NCBI GenBank assembly: GCA_002438845.1
Contig: DJRG01000058.1
Coordinates: forward strand, 1-32,569
Direction of reading: 5' to 3'
Source of the DNA: Bacteroidales bacterium UBA6366
Lineage (GTDB): Bacteria > Bacteroidota > Bacteroidia > Bacteroidales > UBA932
Length of the DNA: 32,569 bases
Each line of letters begins with the position of its first letter. Position 1 is the stretch's first letter. The position numbers and the translations under genes were made by a program. Positions 24,284 to 30,861 of this stretch are shown here, one piece after another. The notes beneath the pieces were generated by a model that was not told where the DNA came from, made no database searches, and saw only the letters and a program-made list of their open reading frames with translations.

Positions 24284-24922
24284 TCACATAAAATATTCCG
24301 ACATATCCTTACCAGCGAGCAGCCCCTCCCGGATCTCGGTGGAGGAGATGTCCACGATCGGGGCGTTGATGACCTCTATGTTGTACGAGCGAAGCAGGGT
24401 TTCCTCAAGGCTTCGCATTCCGTCCGGGACAATCTCTTCGGAGTCAAGAACATAAGGAGCGGGAAAGTCCTTGCACTCCTCGATCAGCCGGCGCCTGATG
24501 CTGTCCACGTCGAATCCCTTGCGCGGGTAGACCGTCACGCCATATTCAGAAAGGATTCTCGGGAAATCCCTCCAGCGGCGGATGCTCTGGAGGTTGTCCG
24601 CCCCGATGACAAGCGTGAAATCGTTGTCAGGCTCCCTCTGCTTCAAAGCGTCCAGGGTCTTGATGGTGTAGTGGGGCGGATCCATCTTCAGCTCGATGTC
24701 ATCCACCCAGACGTGCAGCTCCGGATGACGTTTCACGGCGGCCACGGCGGCCTCGTACCTGCTTTCACCGGAATCCGCGCTGATGGAATCCTTCAGCGGG
24801 TTCTTCGGGGACACGACAAGGTACACCCAGTCATATTCCTTCTCCCTTGTCAGGTACTCCATTATGGCCTGATGGCCGATGTGCAGGGGATTGAAAGACC
24901 CCGAGTAGACGGCTATCTTCAC
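24284..24922 (-). CDS. nadD: Nicotinate-nucleotide adenylyltransferase
   Basis: The product is 212 residues, the usual length. It joins ATP and nicotinic acid mononucleotide to form deamido-NAD in NAD synthesis, in the cytoplasm. Seen in the sequence: the nucleotidyltransferase motif GSFNPLHIGH at 8-17, SPKNPLK at 38-44, GADN at 107-110 followed by RRWRD, and the C-terminal ISSTEIR (192-198), which binds the phosphates. It lies seven bases downstream of gmk on the same strand and is probably co-transcribed with it. Its stop codon directly touches that of the convergent DUF4906 gene, leaving no room for a terminator between the operons. Confidence 0.96.
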   Translation of the reverse strand: MKIAVYSGSFNPLHIGHQAIMEYLTREKEYDWVYLVVSPKNPLKDSISADSGESRYEAAVAAVKRHPELHVWVDDIELKMDPPHYTIKTLDALKQREPDNDFTLVIGADNLQSIRRWRDFPRILSEYGVTVYPRKGFDVDSIRRRLIEECKDFPAPYVLDSEEIVPDGMRSLEETLLRSYNIEVINAPIVDISSTEIREGLLAGKDMSEYFM

Positions 24923-24929
24923 GGATCGC

Positions 24930-25526
24930 TTAGATGAAAGTAGAGTAGTTCAGTTTCCCGTCGTCAAGAAAGTCATCGACAACCTTCTCGACCTCGGCGA
25001 ACGCCGTCTTGAGGTCGTCGTTGACGAGCACATAGTCGAATTTCGGAGCGTAGGTCATCTCCTCGGCCGCCTTGGCGACACGCTCCTCGATGGCCTCAGG
25101 TGAGTCTGTCCCTCTTTTGATGAGCCTTTCCCTTAAAGCCTCCACTGACGGAGCCTGAACGAAAATTGACAGTGCCTTGTCCCCGAAATATTTCTTGAGG
25201 TTCACCCCACCCTTGACATCCACATCGAAGATTATCACGTGGCCGGCCGCCCAGATCCTTTCGACCTCGGACTTGAGCGTGCCGTAGAAATGATCCTCGT
25301 AAACCTCCTCATACTCAACGAAGGCATTCTTGGCGATCAGCTCGCGGAATTTCTCGGGGGTGACGAAGTGATATTCCTTGCCGTCCTGTTCGGTGCCGCG
25401 CGGCGCCCTTGAGGTGGCGGAGATCGAGAACTCCATCTGATCCTTGTATATTCCAAGAATATGGTTCACTATCGTGCTTTTTCCGGATCCCGACGGGGCG
25501 GAGAAAATCAATACTCTGTTGCTCAT
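24930..25526 (-). CDS. gmk: Guanylate kinase
   Basis: The product is 198 residues, normal for the family. It phosphorylates GMP to GDP with ATP in the cytoplasm. The P-loop APSGSGKST is at residues 10-18; the GMP-binding region SATSRAPRGTEQDGKEYHF is at 36-54; the lid region RLIKRGTDSPEAIEERV follows at about 134-150, and FDYVLVNDDL closes the domain. It is the first gene of a gmk-nadD pair. A -7-like box on the minus strand (TACCTTTG, plus-strand positions 25555-25562) lies about 30 bases upstream of the start. Confidence 0.97.
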   Translation of the reverse strand: MSNRVLIFSAPSGSGKSTIVNHILGIYKDQMEFSISATSRAPRGTEQDGKEYHFVTPEKFRELIAKNAFVEYEEVYEDHFYGTLKSEVERIWAAGHVIIFDVDVKGGVNLKKYFGDKALSIFVQAPSVEALRERLIKRGTDSPEAIEERVAKAAEEMTYAPKFDYVLVNDDLKTAFAEVEKVVDDFLDDGKLNYSTFI

Positions 25527-25554
25527 TTGACTTATGAATATTTTCGTGTGGCTG

Positions 25555-25562
25555 CAAAGGTA
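25555..25562 (-). promoter_or_regulatory. Candidate -7 box for gmk-nadD
   Basis: On the minus strand the sequence reads TACCTTTG, a match to TAnnTTTG, about 30 bases before the gmk start. No clear -33 box was found. Confidence 0.4.
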
Positions 25563-25616
25563 TCATTTTTTACGGAAAGTACAGGCTTCTAAACCGTTCT
25601 TTTCATGAAAAATGCT

Positions 25617-25624
25617 TATTTTTG
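25617..25624 (+). promoter_or_regulatory. Candidate -7 box for the small RHH-like gene
   Basis: TATTTTTG matches TAnnTTTG. Transcription would start near 25631, which excludes the TTG at 25622 as start codon and favours the TTG at 25661. Confidence 0.35.
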
Positions 25625-25660
25625 TGGCCGCAGCCCAAGCGCTGCCTAAACATTCAGATT

Positions 25661-25894
25661 TTGGCAAGAAAAAAACAGAACGCCTCGGCCCCGGATCCGG
25701 ATTACCTCAAAAAGCGCAGAGCCTCGCTCCGGCGTACTCATAGGCAGGTTATCTACTTGAACGACAAAGAATTGGCTGTTGTTCAAGAATATTGTTCCCG
25801 TTTCGGCATCAAAGAGCGCTCCACCCTTTTCCGCGAAGCAGCCATGGCCAGAATCCTCGCCCAACTCGACGACAGCCACCCGACCCTTTTCTAA
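25661..25894 (+). CDS. Small basic protein, probably ribbon-helix-helix type
   Basis: The product is 77 residues if started at TTG 25661, giving ML/MARKKQNAS at the N-terminus. No ATG exists in frame before the conserved part. The N-terminal third is very basic (KKRRASLRRTHRQ), followed by a strand-like VIYLNDKELAVVQEYC and helix-like IKERSTLFREAAMARIL, an arrangement typical of ribbon-helix-helix DNA-binding proteins. It resembles short uncharacterised Bacteroidales proteins with the same RRASLRRTHRQ start. A role as a small transcriptional regulator is inferred only. It points away from gmk and converges on the MATE gene, with which its stop overlaps by four bases. Confidence 0.6.
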   Translation: MARKKQNASAPDPDYLKKRRASLRRTHRQVIYLNDKELAVVQEYCSRFGIKERSTLFREAAMARILAQLDDSHPTLF

Positions 25895-27246
25895 GAGGCA
25901 GCTTTACGCGACTCTTTATGGAACGTGATGAGCCAGGCGGTCATGACCATGACGCCGGTGATGGTCCATGAGACAGGGTAGACGAACATCAAGGCGTGGA
26001 ATCCTTCCCAGACAGGACAGACGGTGTACACCCAGATTATCCTTAGGACGCATGTGCCGAAAACTGTCAGCAGTGTCGGCAGCATGGACCGCCCCATGCC
26101 CCGCAGGGCTGATCCAGGGATTTCATACAGGCATGCTATTCCTTGGAGCACCAGTGCCGTGTGCATCCTGATTGTGCCGAATTCCTTCACGGCGTCCGAA
26201 TCCGTGAACAGACTGAGGAAGAAGTCGGACCATCCGGCGAAGATCCAGTTGAGCGTGACGCAGGACAACACGCCCAATCCCATGCAGATCAGGAACACCC
26301 TTTTGACCCTGTCCATATTCCCGGCTCCGTAGTTCTGTCCCACGAAACTGATCGCCGCCCCGTTGAACGCGGCGATGACAAAGTAGCAGTATTGCTCGAA
26401 GTTCAGCGCGGCAGCCGAACCTGCGACCGCATTGAATCCGTAGCTGTTGATGCTGGCCTGGATGATCACGTTGGAGATTGAGAAGACCACACCCTGCAAA
26501 CCTGCCGGAATGCCGATCTCAAGCATGTGCGAGAGCTCGTCCCTTTGGACACGCATTTTGTCGGGATGCAGTCTGTAAGGGTCCTCTTCCCGCAGCAGGA
26601 TTCTGACAACCATCACGGCGCTGAACAGGTTGGATATTCCGGTCGCTATCGCCACACCTTCCACACCCATGTGGAAGACAATGACAAACACCAGGTTGAG
26701 GACTGTGTTTATGATGCCGGCCGCGATCAGGATGTATAGCGGCCGCCTTGTGTCTCCGAGGCTTCGGAGGATCGCCGACCCGAAATTGAAGATCATGATG
26801 AACGGCATCCCCAGGAAATATATTCGTAGATAGGAAGCCGCCATCTTCGTGACTTCCACCGGGGTTCCCATCATCCTGTGCACCGGTCCGGCGACCGCCG
26901 TTCCAAGAATCATCAGGAATATTCCGCTGAACAGCGCCACGACCGCCGATGTGCTCACCGCACTGCGGATCTTCTCCCTGTCATTCTGCCCGATGTGGTT
27001 TGAGATGATGGCGTTGGCTCCCATCGAGATTCCCACGAACAGATTGACCAGCAGATTGATGACCGGTGCGTTGCTCCCCACAGCCGCCAGTGCCTCGCTG
27101 CTTGCGAACCGTCCAACCACCGCCACATCCACCGAGTTGAACAGTTGCTGAAGGACACTGCTTGCCGCCAACGGCAGAGCGAATAAAAGAATCTTCATGA
27201 ACAAAGGTCCATGAAGCATGTCGATCTCGTTATGTTTAGATGCCAT
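25891..27246 (-). CDS. MATE-family efflux transporter
   Basis: The product is 451 residues, the usual length for this family, with about twelve hydrophobic segments. Family-typical stretches include FNSVDVAVVGRFASSEALAAVG (about residues 36-57), NHIGQNDREKI after the second or third helix, and the second-half counterpart FVGQNYGAGNMDRVKR. It should exchange cations (Na+ or H+) for organic compounds across the inner membrane. The substrate cannot be told from the sequence. It overlaps the end of the small RHH-like gene tail-to-tail by four bases and is separated from the DMT transporter gene upstream on the same strand by 200 bases, so it is probably transcribed on its own. Confidence 0.92.
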   Translation of the reverse strand: MASKHNEIDMLHGPLFMKILLFALPLAASSVLQQLFNSVDVAVVGRFASSEALAAVGSNAPVINLLVNLFVGISMGANAIISNHIGQNDREKIRSAVSTSAVVALFSGIFLMILGTAVAGPVHRMMGTPVEVTKMAASYLRIYFLGMPFIMIFNFGSAILRSLGDTRRPLYILIAAGIINTVLNLVFVIVFHMGVEGVAIATGISNLFSAVMVVRILLREEDPYRLHPDKMRVQRDELSHMLEIGIPAGLQGVVFSISNVIIQASINSYGFNAVAGSAAALNFEQYCYFVIAAFNGAAISFVGQNYGAGNMDRVKRVFLICMGLGVLSCVTLNWIFAGWSDFFLSLFTDSDAVKEFGTIRMHTALVLQGIACLYEIPGSALRGMGRSMLPTLLTVFGTCVLRIIWVYTVCPVWEGFHALMFVYPVSWTITGVMVMTAWLITFHKESRKAAS

Positions 27247-27373
27247 AATATATTCCCCTCATAACCATAGCCGAATACCCCTCGAATCCCCTCTCGCAAA
27301 TCCCGCCGGCCATTCCAGAAAGCACTCCTCCTGCAAAAATCATGTAAAACCGTTCCCCTCCAACAATGATTTC

Positions 27374-27399
27374 GTACACCATCCCGCCCTACGGTGTAC
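27374..27399. terminator. Hairpin between the DMT and MATE genes
   Basis: GTACACC (27374-27380) and GGTGTAC (27393-27399) form a perfect seven-base-pair stem with a 12-base loop, 48 bases past the DMT stop on the minus strand. There is no strong T-run, so the terminator assignment is tentative. Confidence 0.3.
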
Positions 27400-27414
27400 C
27401 AACCGCCCTAAGCT

Positions 27415-27441
27415 CCGGTCGCTGAGCCTGCCGAAGCGCCC
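27415..27441. repeat. Intergenic repeat, single unit
   Basis: GGTCGCTGAGCCTGCCGAAG with following CGCC at about 27418-27441, just after the stop of the DMT gene. It belongs to the same family as the blocks near the fimbrial loci. Confidence 0.7.
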
Positions 27442-27446
27442 GAGCC

Positions 27447-28433
27447 TTACCCTTTGCTGAGTATAATTGTGATCACTGCGGTGAGGATCAGGGCAATGCC
27501 CGTGACGAGGTTGACGGTGAGGGCCTCGTGGAAGACTGTAAGGCCGATCACTACTGCTGTCAGCGGTTCAAGTGCCCCCATGATGGCGGTCGGTGTGGAG
27601 CCGATGATGCGCACGGCGATGCCCATCGAGACAAGCGAGAAGACTGTCGGGACGATGGCGAGCATCAATGAATATCCCCACTCACGTCCTGTGACAAGAG
27701 GCATGATGTGACGTTCCGGCGATGTGAGCGAGAACAGAACCATCGACACTGCGCAGACAATCAGCACGTAGAAACTCAGTTTCATGGCTGACATGTCGAG
27801 CCTGTGGATTGTCGCCCTGTGGGGCAGGAACTTGGCGAATCTGTTGTGGCTGGCCTCCAGTTTGGACTCTGGTGCGGAGGCCCGGTTGGCGACAATGATG
27901 TAGAGGGCGTAGCTGAGTGCCGAGACCATCACGAGCAGCACTCCCGCGGTGCTGAGGACGGTCTCCCCGTCACCTTTATATAGTAGGAGAACTCCGACAA
28001 GGGACAGGACGATGGCCGCCAACGTGGCTTTCGTGATCTTCTCTCCGTAGAGCATGGCCATCAGGACGGCTGTCATCACCGGGTAGACAAAGAGAAGGGA
28101 ACAGGCCACTCCGCTGTCCATGTAGAGGAAACTACAGTACAACGTCAGGGAAGAGATGACGAAGAGAAGCCCGAGGGCTGTCAGAGTCGAAAGCTCGCCG
28201 CGGCTGACCTTGAATGTCTCGATGCCGCCGACCTTCCCCCGCAGAAAAATCTTCCCCGCCATGATCCCCGCGATGACCAGCGCCGCCAACCCGTACCTGT
28301 AGAACAGCACCGACTCCACATTCAGCCCCTCCTCGTAAAGGTACTTCGCCCCGAGAGGGTTCACACCGTAACTGACAGCGGCCAAGATTCCGAAAAAGAA
28401 ACCTTTAGCCTTGCTTTCCTTTGCCCTGAACAT
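27447..28433 (-). CDS. DMT-family transporter with two EamA domains
   Basis: The product is 328 residues with about ten hydrophobic segments arranged as two EamA halves: first half about residues 10-150 (GILAAVSYGVNPLGAKYLY, VYPVMTAVLMAMLYGEKIT), second half about 160-325 (VVSALSYALYIIVANRAS, ALEPLTAVVIGLTVFHEAL). A polar insertion of about 35 residues (around 182-220) lies between the first two helices of the second half. Such proteins export or import small metabolites across the inner membrane; the substrate is unknown. A -7-like box (TATCTTTG on the minus strand, plus positions 28457-28464) lies about 25 bases upstream. It is divergent from the YitT-family gene. Confidence 0.9.
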   Translation of the reverse strand: MFRAKESKAKGFFFGILAAVSYGVNPLGAKYLYEEGLNVESVLFYRYGLAALVIAGIMAGKIFLRGKVGGIETFKVSRGELSTLTALGLLFVISSLTLYCSFLYMDSGVACSLLFVYPVMTAVLMAMLYGEKITKATLAAIVLSLVGVLLLYKGDGETVLSTAGVLLVMVSALSYALYIIVANRASAPESKLEASHNRFAKFLPHRATIHRLDMSAMKLSFYVLIVCAVSMVLFSLTSPERHIMPLVTGREWGYSLMLAIVPTVFSLVSMGIAVRIIGSTPTAIMGALEPLTAVVIGLTVFHEALTVNLVTGIALILTAVITIILSKG

Positions 28434-28456
28434 ACTCTTTTGCCAAAAATCGGCTG

Positions 28457-28464
28457 CAAAGATA
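28457..28464 (-). promoter_or_regulatory. Candidate -7 box for the DMT transporter gene
   Basis: The minus strand reads TATCTTTG, matching TAnnTTTG, about 23 bases before the start codon. No clear -33 box. Confidence 0.4.
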
Positions 28465-28493
28465 GCATTTTTCTTTTTCCGTTGTGCCTGCCT

Positions 28494-28520
28494 CGGTCAC
28501 TTCGACAAACTCAGTGACCG
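28494..28520. repeat. Intergenic repeat unit forming a perfect hairpin
   Basis: CGGTCACT (28494-28501) and AGTGACCG (28513-28520) pair perfectly around the core TCGACAAACTC. The core is the inverted form of the TGAGC-TTGTCGA family, which shows that a unit can fold by itself. It lies between the divergent DMT and YitT-family genes. Confidence 0.75.
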
Positions 28521-28591
28521 AAGCCATCCGGCCGGTGAGCTTGGTTTGGCAATTAACGTCAAAATAGGGAAACAAATATGGAAAATAATCC

Positions 28592-28599
28592 TAACTTTG
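28592..28599 (+). promoter_or_regulatory. Candidate -7 box for the YitT-family gene
   Basis: TAACTTTG matches TAnnTTTG. Transcription would start near 28606, about 20 bases before the ATG at 28626, which rules out the upstream ATG at 28578 as start. Confidence 0.45.
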
Positions 28600-28625
28600 C
28601 GCCCGGTTTTTGGTATGACACTAAA

Positions 28626-29558
28626 ATGAACGAAAAAATTCAAAAAGTCGCCGGACTGGTCACGACCGGCAAATTCTGGAAAGAAGTCGTGATCATGACC
28701 CTGGGCATGCTTGTGGCCGCGGCGGCGGTGTATTATTTCCTCGTTCCGAGCAAACTGATCATCGGGACCATCTCTGGTCTGTCCATTGTCCTTTCGGGAA
28801 TATGCGAGGCTTTCTTCGGCATCCAGATCAAGGTATCGTTGTTTGTTGTCATCATCAATGCCATACTCTTGGTCCTGGCCTGGTTGCTGATAGGAGAGGA
28901 GTTCGGCGCCAAGACCGTTTACACGGCGATGATTCTCGGACCTCTGATGGATTTCTGGGCTTGGGTCATGCCTTACGAGAGCCTTATGGAACCGGGCACG
29001 ACATCCGTCATGGGCGACATCTGGTTCGATCTGTGCTGCTTTGTCCTGCTGCTGAGCATGTCTCAGGCCATCTTGTTCAACATCAACGCCTCGACCGGAG
29101 GACTTGACATCCTTGCGAAAATCGTCAACAAGTACCTCCACTTCGACATCGGCGCCTCGGTGTCGGTGGCCGGAGCGGTGATCTGCTGCACCGCCTTCGC
29201 CATCAATCCGTTCAAGATGGTGATCATCGGCCTTATCGGAACCTGGATCAACGGCCTTGTCGTGGACTATTTCACAGCCAGCCTGAACAAGCGCAAAAGG
29301 GTCTGCATCGTCTCGCATGACTACGAGAAGATCCGCCGCTTCATCATCGACCAACTTGGCAGGGGATGCAGCCTTTATGAGGTGATCGGCGGCTACACGG
29401 GCGAGAAAGGCTACGAGGTCCAGTCCCTTCTGACCCAGGAGGAATTCTCCAATCTTATGGAGTACCTCAAGCGCGAGGGCATCAAGTCCTTTGTCACCGC
29501 AGGCAATGTCAGCGAGGTCTATGGACTTTGGCTCAAGCACAAGAAATTCCATTTTTAG
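28626..29558 (+). CDS. YitT-family membrane protein (DUF161 + DUF2179)
   Basis: The product is 310 residues from ATG 28626; an ATG 16 codons upstream lies before the likely transcription start. The membrane part (about residues 18-215) has five or six hydrophobic segments with GTISGLSIVLSGI near 49-61 and NINASTGGLDILAKIVNKY near 150-168, hallmark regions of the family. The C-terminal cytoplasmic domain (about 225-305) is DUF2179: a VCIVSHDYEKIRRFIIDQLGRGCSLYEVIGGYTG-like block and KSFVTAGNVSEVYG. The family is widespread and its transported substrate or role is not established. A single gene with its own promoter. Confidence 0.9.
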   Translation: MNEKIQKVAGLVTTGKFWKEVVIMTLGMLVAAAAVYYFLVPSKLIIGTISGLSIVLSGICEAFFGIQIKVSLFVVIINAILLVLAWLLIGEEFGAKTVYTAMILGPLMDFWAWVMPYESLMEPGTTSVMGDIWFDLCCFVLLLSMSQAILFNINASTGGLDILAKIVNKYLHFDIGASVSVAGAVICCTAFAINPFKMVIIGLIGTWINGLVVDYFTASLNKRKRVCIVSHDYEKIRRFIIDQLGRGCSLYEVIGGYTGEKGYEVQSLLTQEEFSNLMEYLKREGIKSFVTAGNVSEVYGLWLKHKKFHF

Positions 29559-29569
29559 GTTTTTTTGCC

Positions 29570-29577
29570 TATATTTG
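29570..29577 (+). promoter_or_regulatory. Candidate -7 box for the unknown gene and the LRR gene
   Basis: TATATTTG matches TAnnTTTG, just after the end of the YitT-family gene. No clear -33 box. Confidence 0.4.
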
Positions 29578-29602
29578 CTTTTTAGTTTTAAAATCGTAAG
29601 CT

Positions 29603-30076
29603 ATGGCGGAGACCGACACTGTATACCCTTTGGATCCGGAGAAGGTGTATTTTTCGATGGATGAATTGACCCTCGACACTGACGAAGGTCCCAAGACATT
29701 GCGGGTCGGCTCGTGGCTGAACTACGACCCTGTCAGAATCCACAGGATGATCATCCGTGAGAAGACACTGCAGGTGGATCAGTTCGAGGTCTATAATCCG
29801 CTTATGAGCAAGTTGCGCCGGGCCGATCAGCAGTACTACAAGCAGTTTATGGGGCTTGGTCTGACAATCGATTTCCCGGGTTACTCATCCGAGATTCTGG
29901 CGAGAATCCCTTTTGAGAACGACCCCATTGGCTTCTACAAATGGTGGCGCAAGGGAAAGCATGAGGACAAGGTCTACCTTTCCAAGGCCAACCAGTTCAA
30001 ACTGTTCCAGAAGGTCGCGCTGATGGAGCCGAAGATAATGCTCAAAAAAGATCTGGACTTTCTGAAATCTTTCTGA
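29603..30076 (+). CDS. Conserved-looking protein of unknown function
   Basis: The product is 157 residues. I do not recognise the family. There is no signal peptide or membrane segment, so it is probably cytoplasmic. It is rich in Lys, Phe and Tyr, with a central basic-aromatic part (PLMSKLRRADQQYYKQFMGLG) and the motif GFYKWWRKGK near residues 110-119, and a charged, helical C-terminus. Codon use and frame integrity are like those of neighbouring genes, which supports it as real. A TATATTTG box (29570-29577) lies 26 bases upstream of the start. It lies 23 bases before the LRR protein gene and is probably co-transcribed with it. Confidence 0.6.
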   Translation: MAETDTVYPLDPEKVYFSMDELTLDTDEGPKTLRVGSWLNYDPVRIHRMIIREKTLQVDQFEVYNPLMSKLRRADQQYYKQFMGLGLTIDFPGYSSEILARIPFENDPIGFYKWWRKGKHEDKVYLSKANQFKLFQKVALMEPKIMLKKDLDFLKSF

Positions 30077-30099
30077 AAGAAGGAAAAATCATTTTGAAT

Positions 30100-30795
30100 A
30101 TGCAAGACTGGCTACAGGCTCTCAGACTTGACACGTCGGCCGCTGAAAAGGACCGCGCATGTGATGTCTGGGACAATGACAATTGTTGCAATTACTCCGC
30201 GGACGGTACAAGGCTGCTTGATGCGGAGAACTATCCGGGTGAAGTCCACGTCAAGGACGGCACGAAAATCATCTGCGACGGAGCCTTCGCCTTTCAGCCC
30301 TACATGGCTGAGGACAGAAAGATCGGCGAGGATATTCCCGAAGAGGAAAGGGCTTCGTTTCTGGACAGGATATTCCTTCCTCAAAGTGTCACGCACATAG
30401 GTCGCGAGGCTTTCCGCGAGTGTGGTTGGCTGAAAAGCATCCGTTTGCCTAAGGATTTGATATTCATTGGTGACGGCGCTTTCTTTGGCTGTTGGGAACT
30501 TCGCTCGGTAAGTTGTCCTGCCGGATTGGTCGCCATCGGGGACGGGGCTTTTGAGGAGTGCTTCTCGCTGAACAAGGTGAAGTTCAACAAAGGGCTTAAG
30601 GCTATCGGCGCCGGGGCGTTCCTGGCCTGCGAGTCCTTGGAGGAGATCGTCCTTCCGGCCGGCCTGGAGTTCATCGGGGACGACGCGTTCTACGGAGCGT
30701 CCTTGAAAAAGATTTTCGTGCCTCAGAGCGCCAGGGAACATCTGACCGGACTCCTTCCGGAGAACCTTCACAGGAAAATCCGCAACATTCGTTGA
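30100..30795 (+). CDS. BspA-type leucine-rich repeat protein
   Basis: The product is 231 residues from ATG 30100; a TTG two codons earlier is less likely. Residues about 90-212 contain five consecutive units of 23 residues with the pattern LPxxLxxIGxxAFxxCxxLxxI: VTHIGREAF, LIFIGDGAF, LVAIGDGAF, LKAIGAGAF, LEFIGDDAF. This is the LRR_5 (BspA-type) repeat. In most Bacteroidales these repeats belong to secreted surface proteins, but here the N-terminus (MQDWLQALRLDTSAAEKD) has no signal peptide, so the protein is probably cytoplasmic and may serve as a protein-binding scaffold (inference). The N-terminal 60 residues (YSADGTRLLDAE region) look like a degenerate leading repeat. It probably forms an operon with the unknown gene in front of it. 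Confidence 0.82.
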   Translation: MQDWLQALRLDTSAAEKDRACDVWDNDNCCNYSADGTRLLDAENYPGEVHVKDGTKIICDGAFAFQPYMAEDRKIGEDIPEEERASFLDRIFLPQSVTHIGREAFRECGWLKSIRLPKDLIFIGDGAFFGCWELRSVSCPAGLVAIGDGAFEECFSLNKVKFNKGLKAIGAGAFLACESLEEIVLPAGLEFIGDDAFYGASLKKIFVPQSAREHLTGLLPENLHRKIRNIR

Positions 30796-30823
30796 CGGTG
30801 TTTTTAAATTGAAAGTTTTTGAT

Positions 30824-30831
30824 TACATTTG
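30824..30831 (+). promoter_or_regulatory. Candidate -7 box for the SUMF1-domain lipoprotein gene
   Basis: TACATTTG matches TAnnTTTG. A weak TTTT element stands 19 bases upstream (30801-30804). The start codon follows about 30 bases later, in an AT-rich context without Shine-Dalgarno. Confidence 0.45.
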
Positions 30832-30861
30832 AGATTGTGATTTTTAAGAATATTACGGAAA

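Noticed and set aside
28497..29552. Open frame of 351 codons on the minus strand across the YitT-family gene
   Set aside because: Antisense of a well-supported membrane protein gene; the product is a charged His/Asp-rich chain typical of antisense frames.
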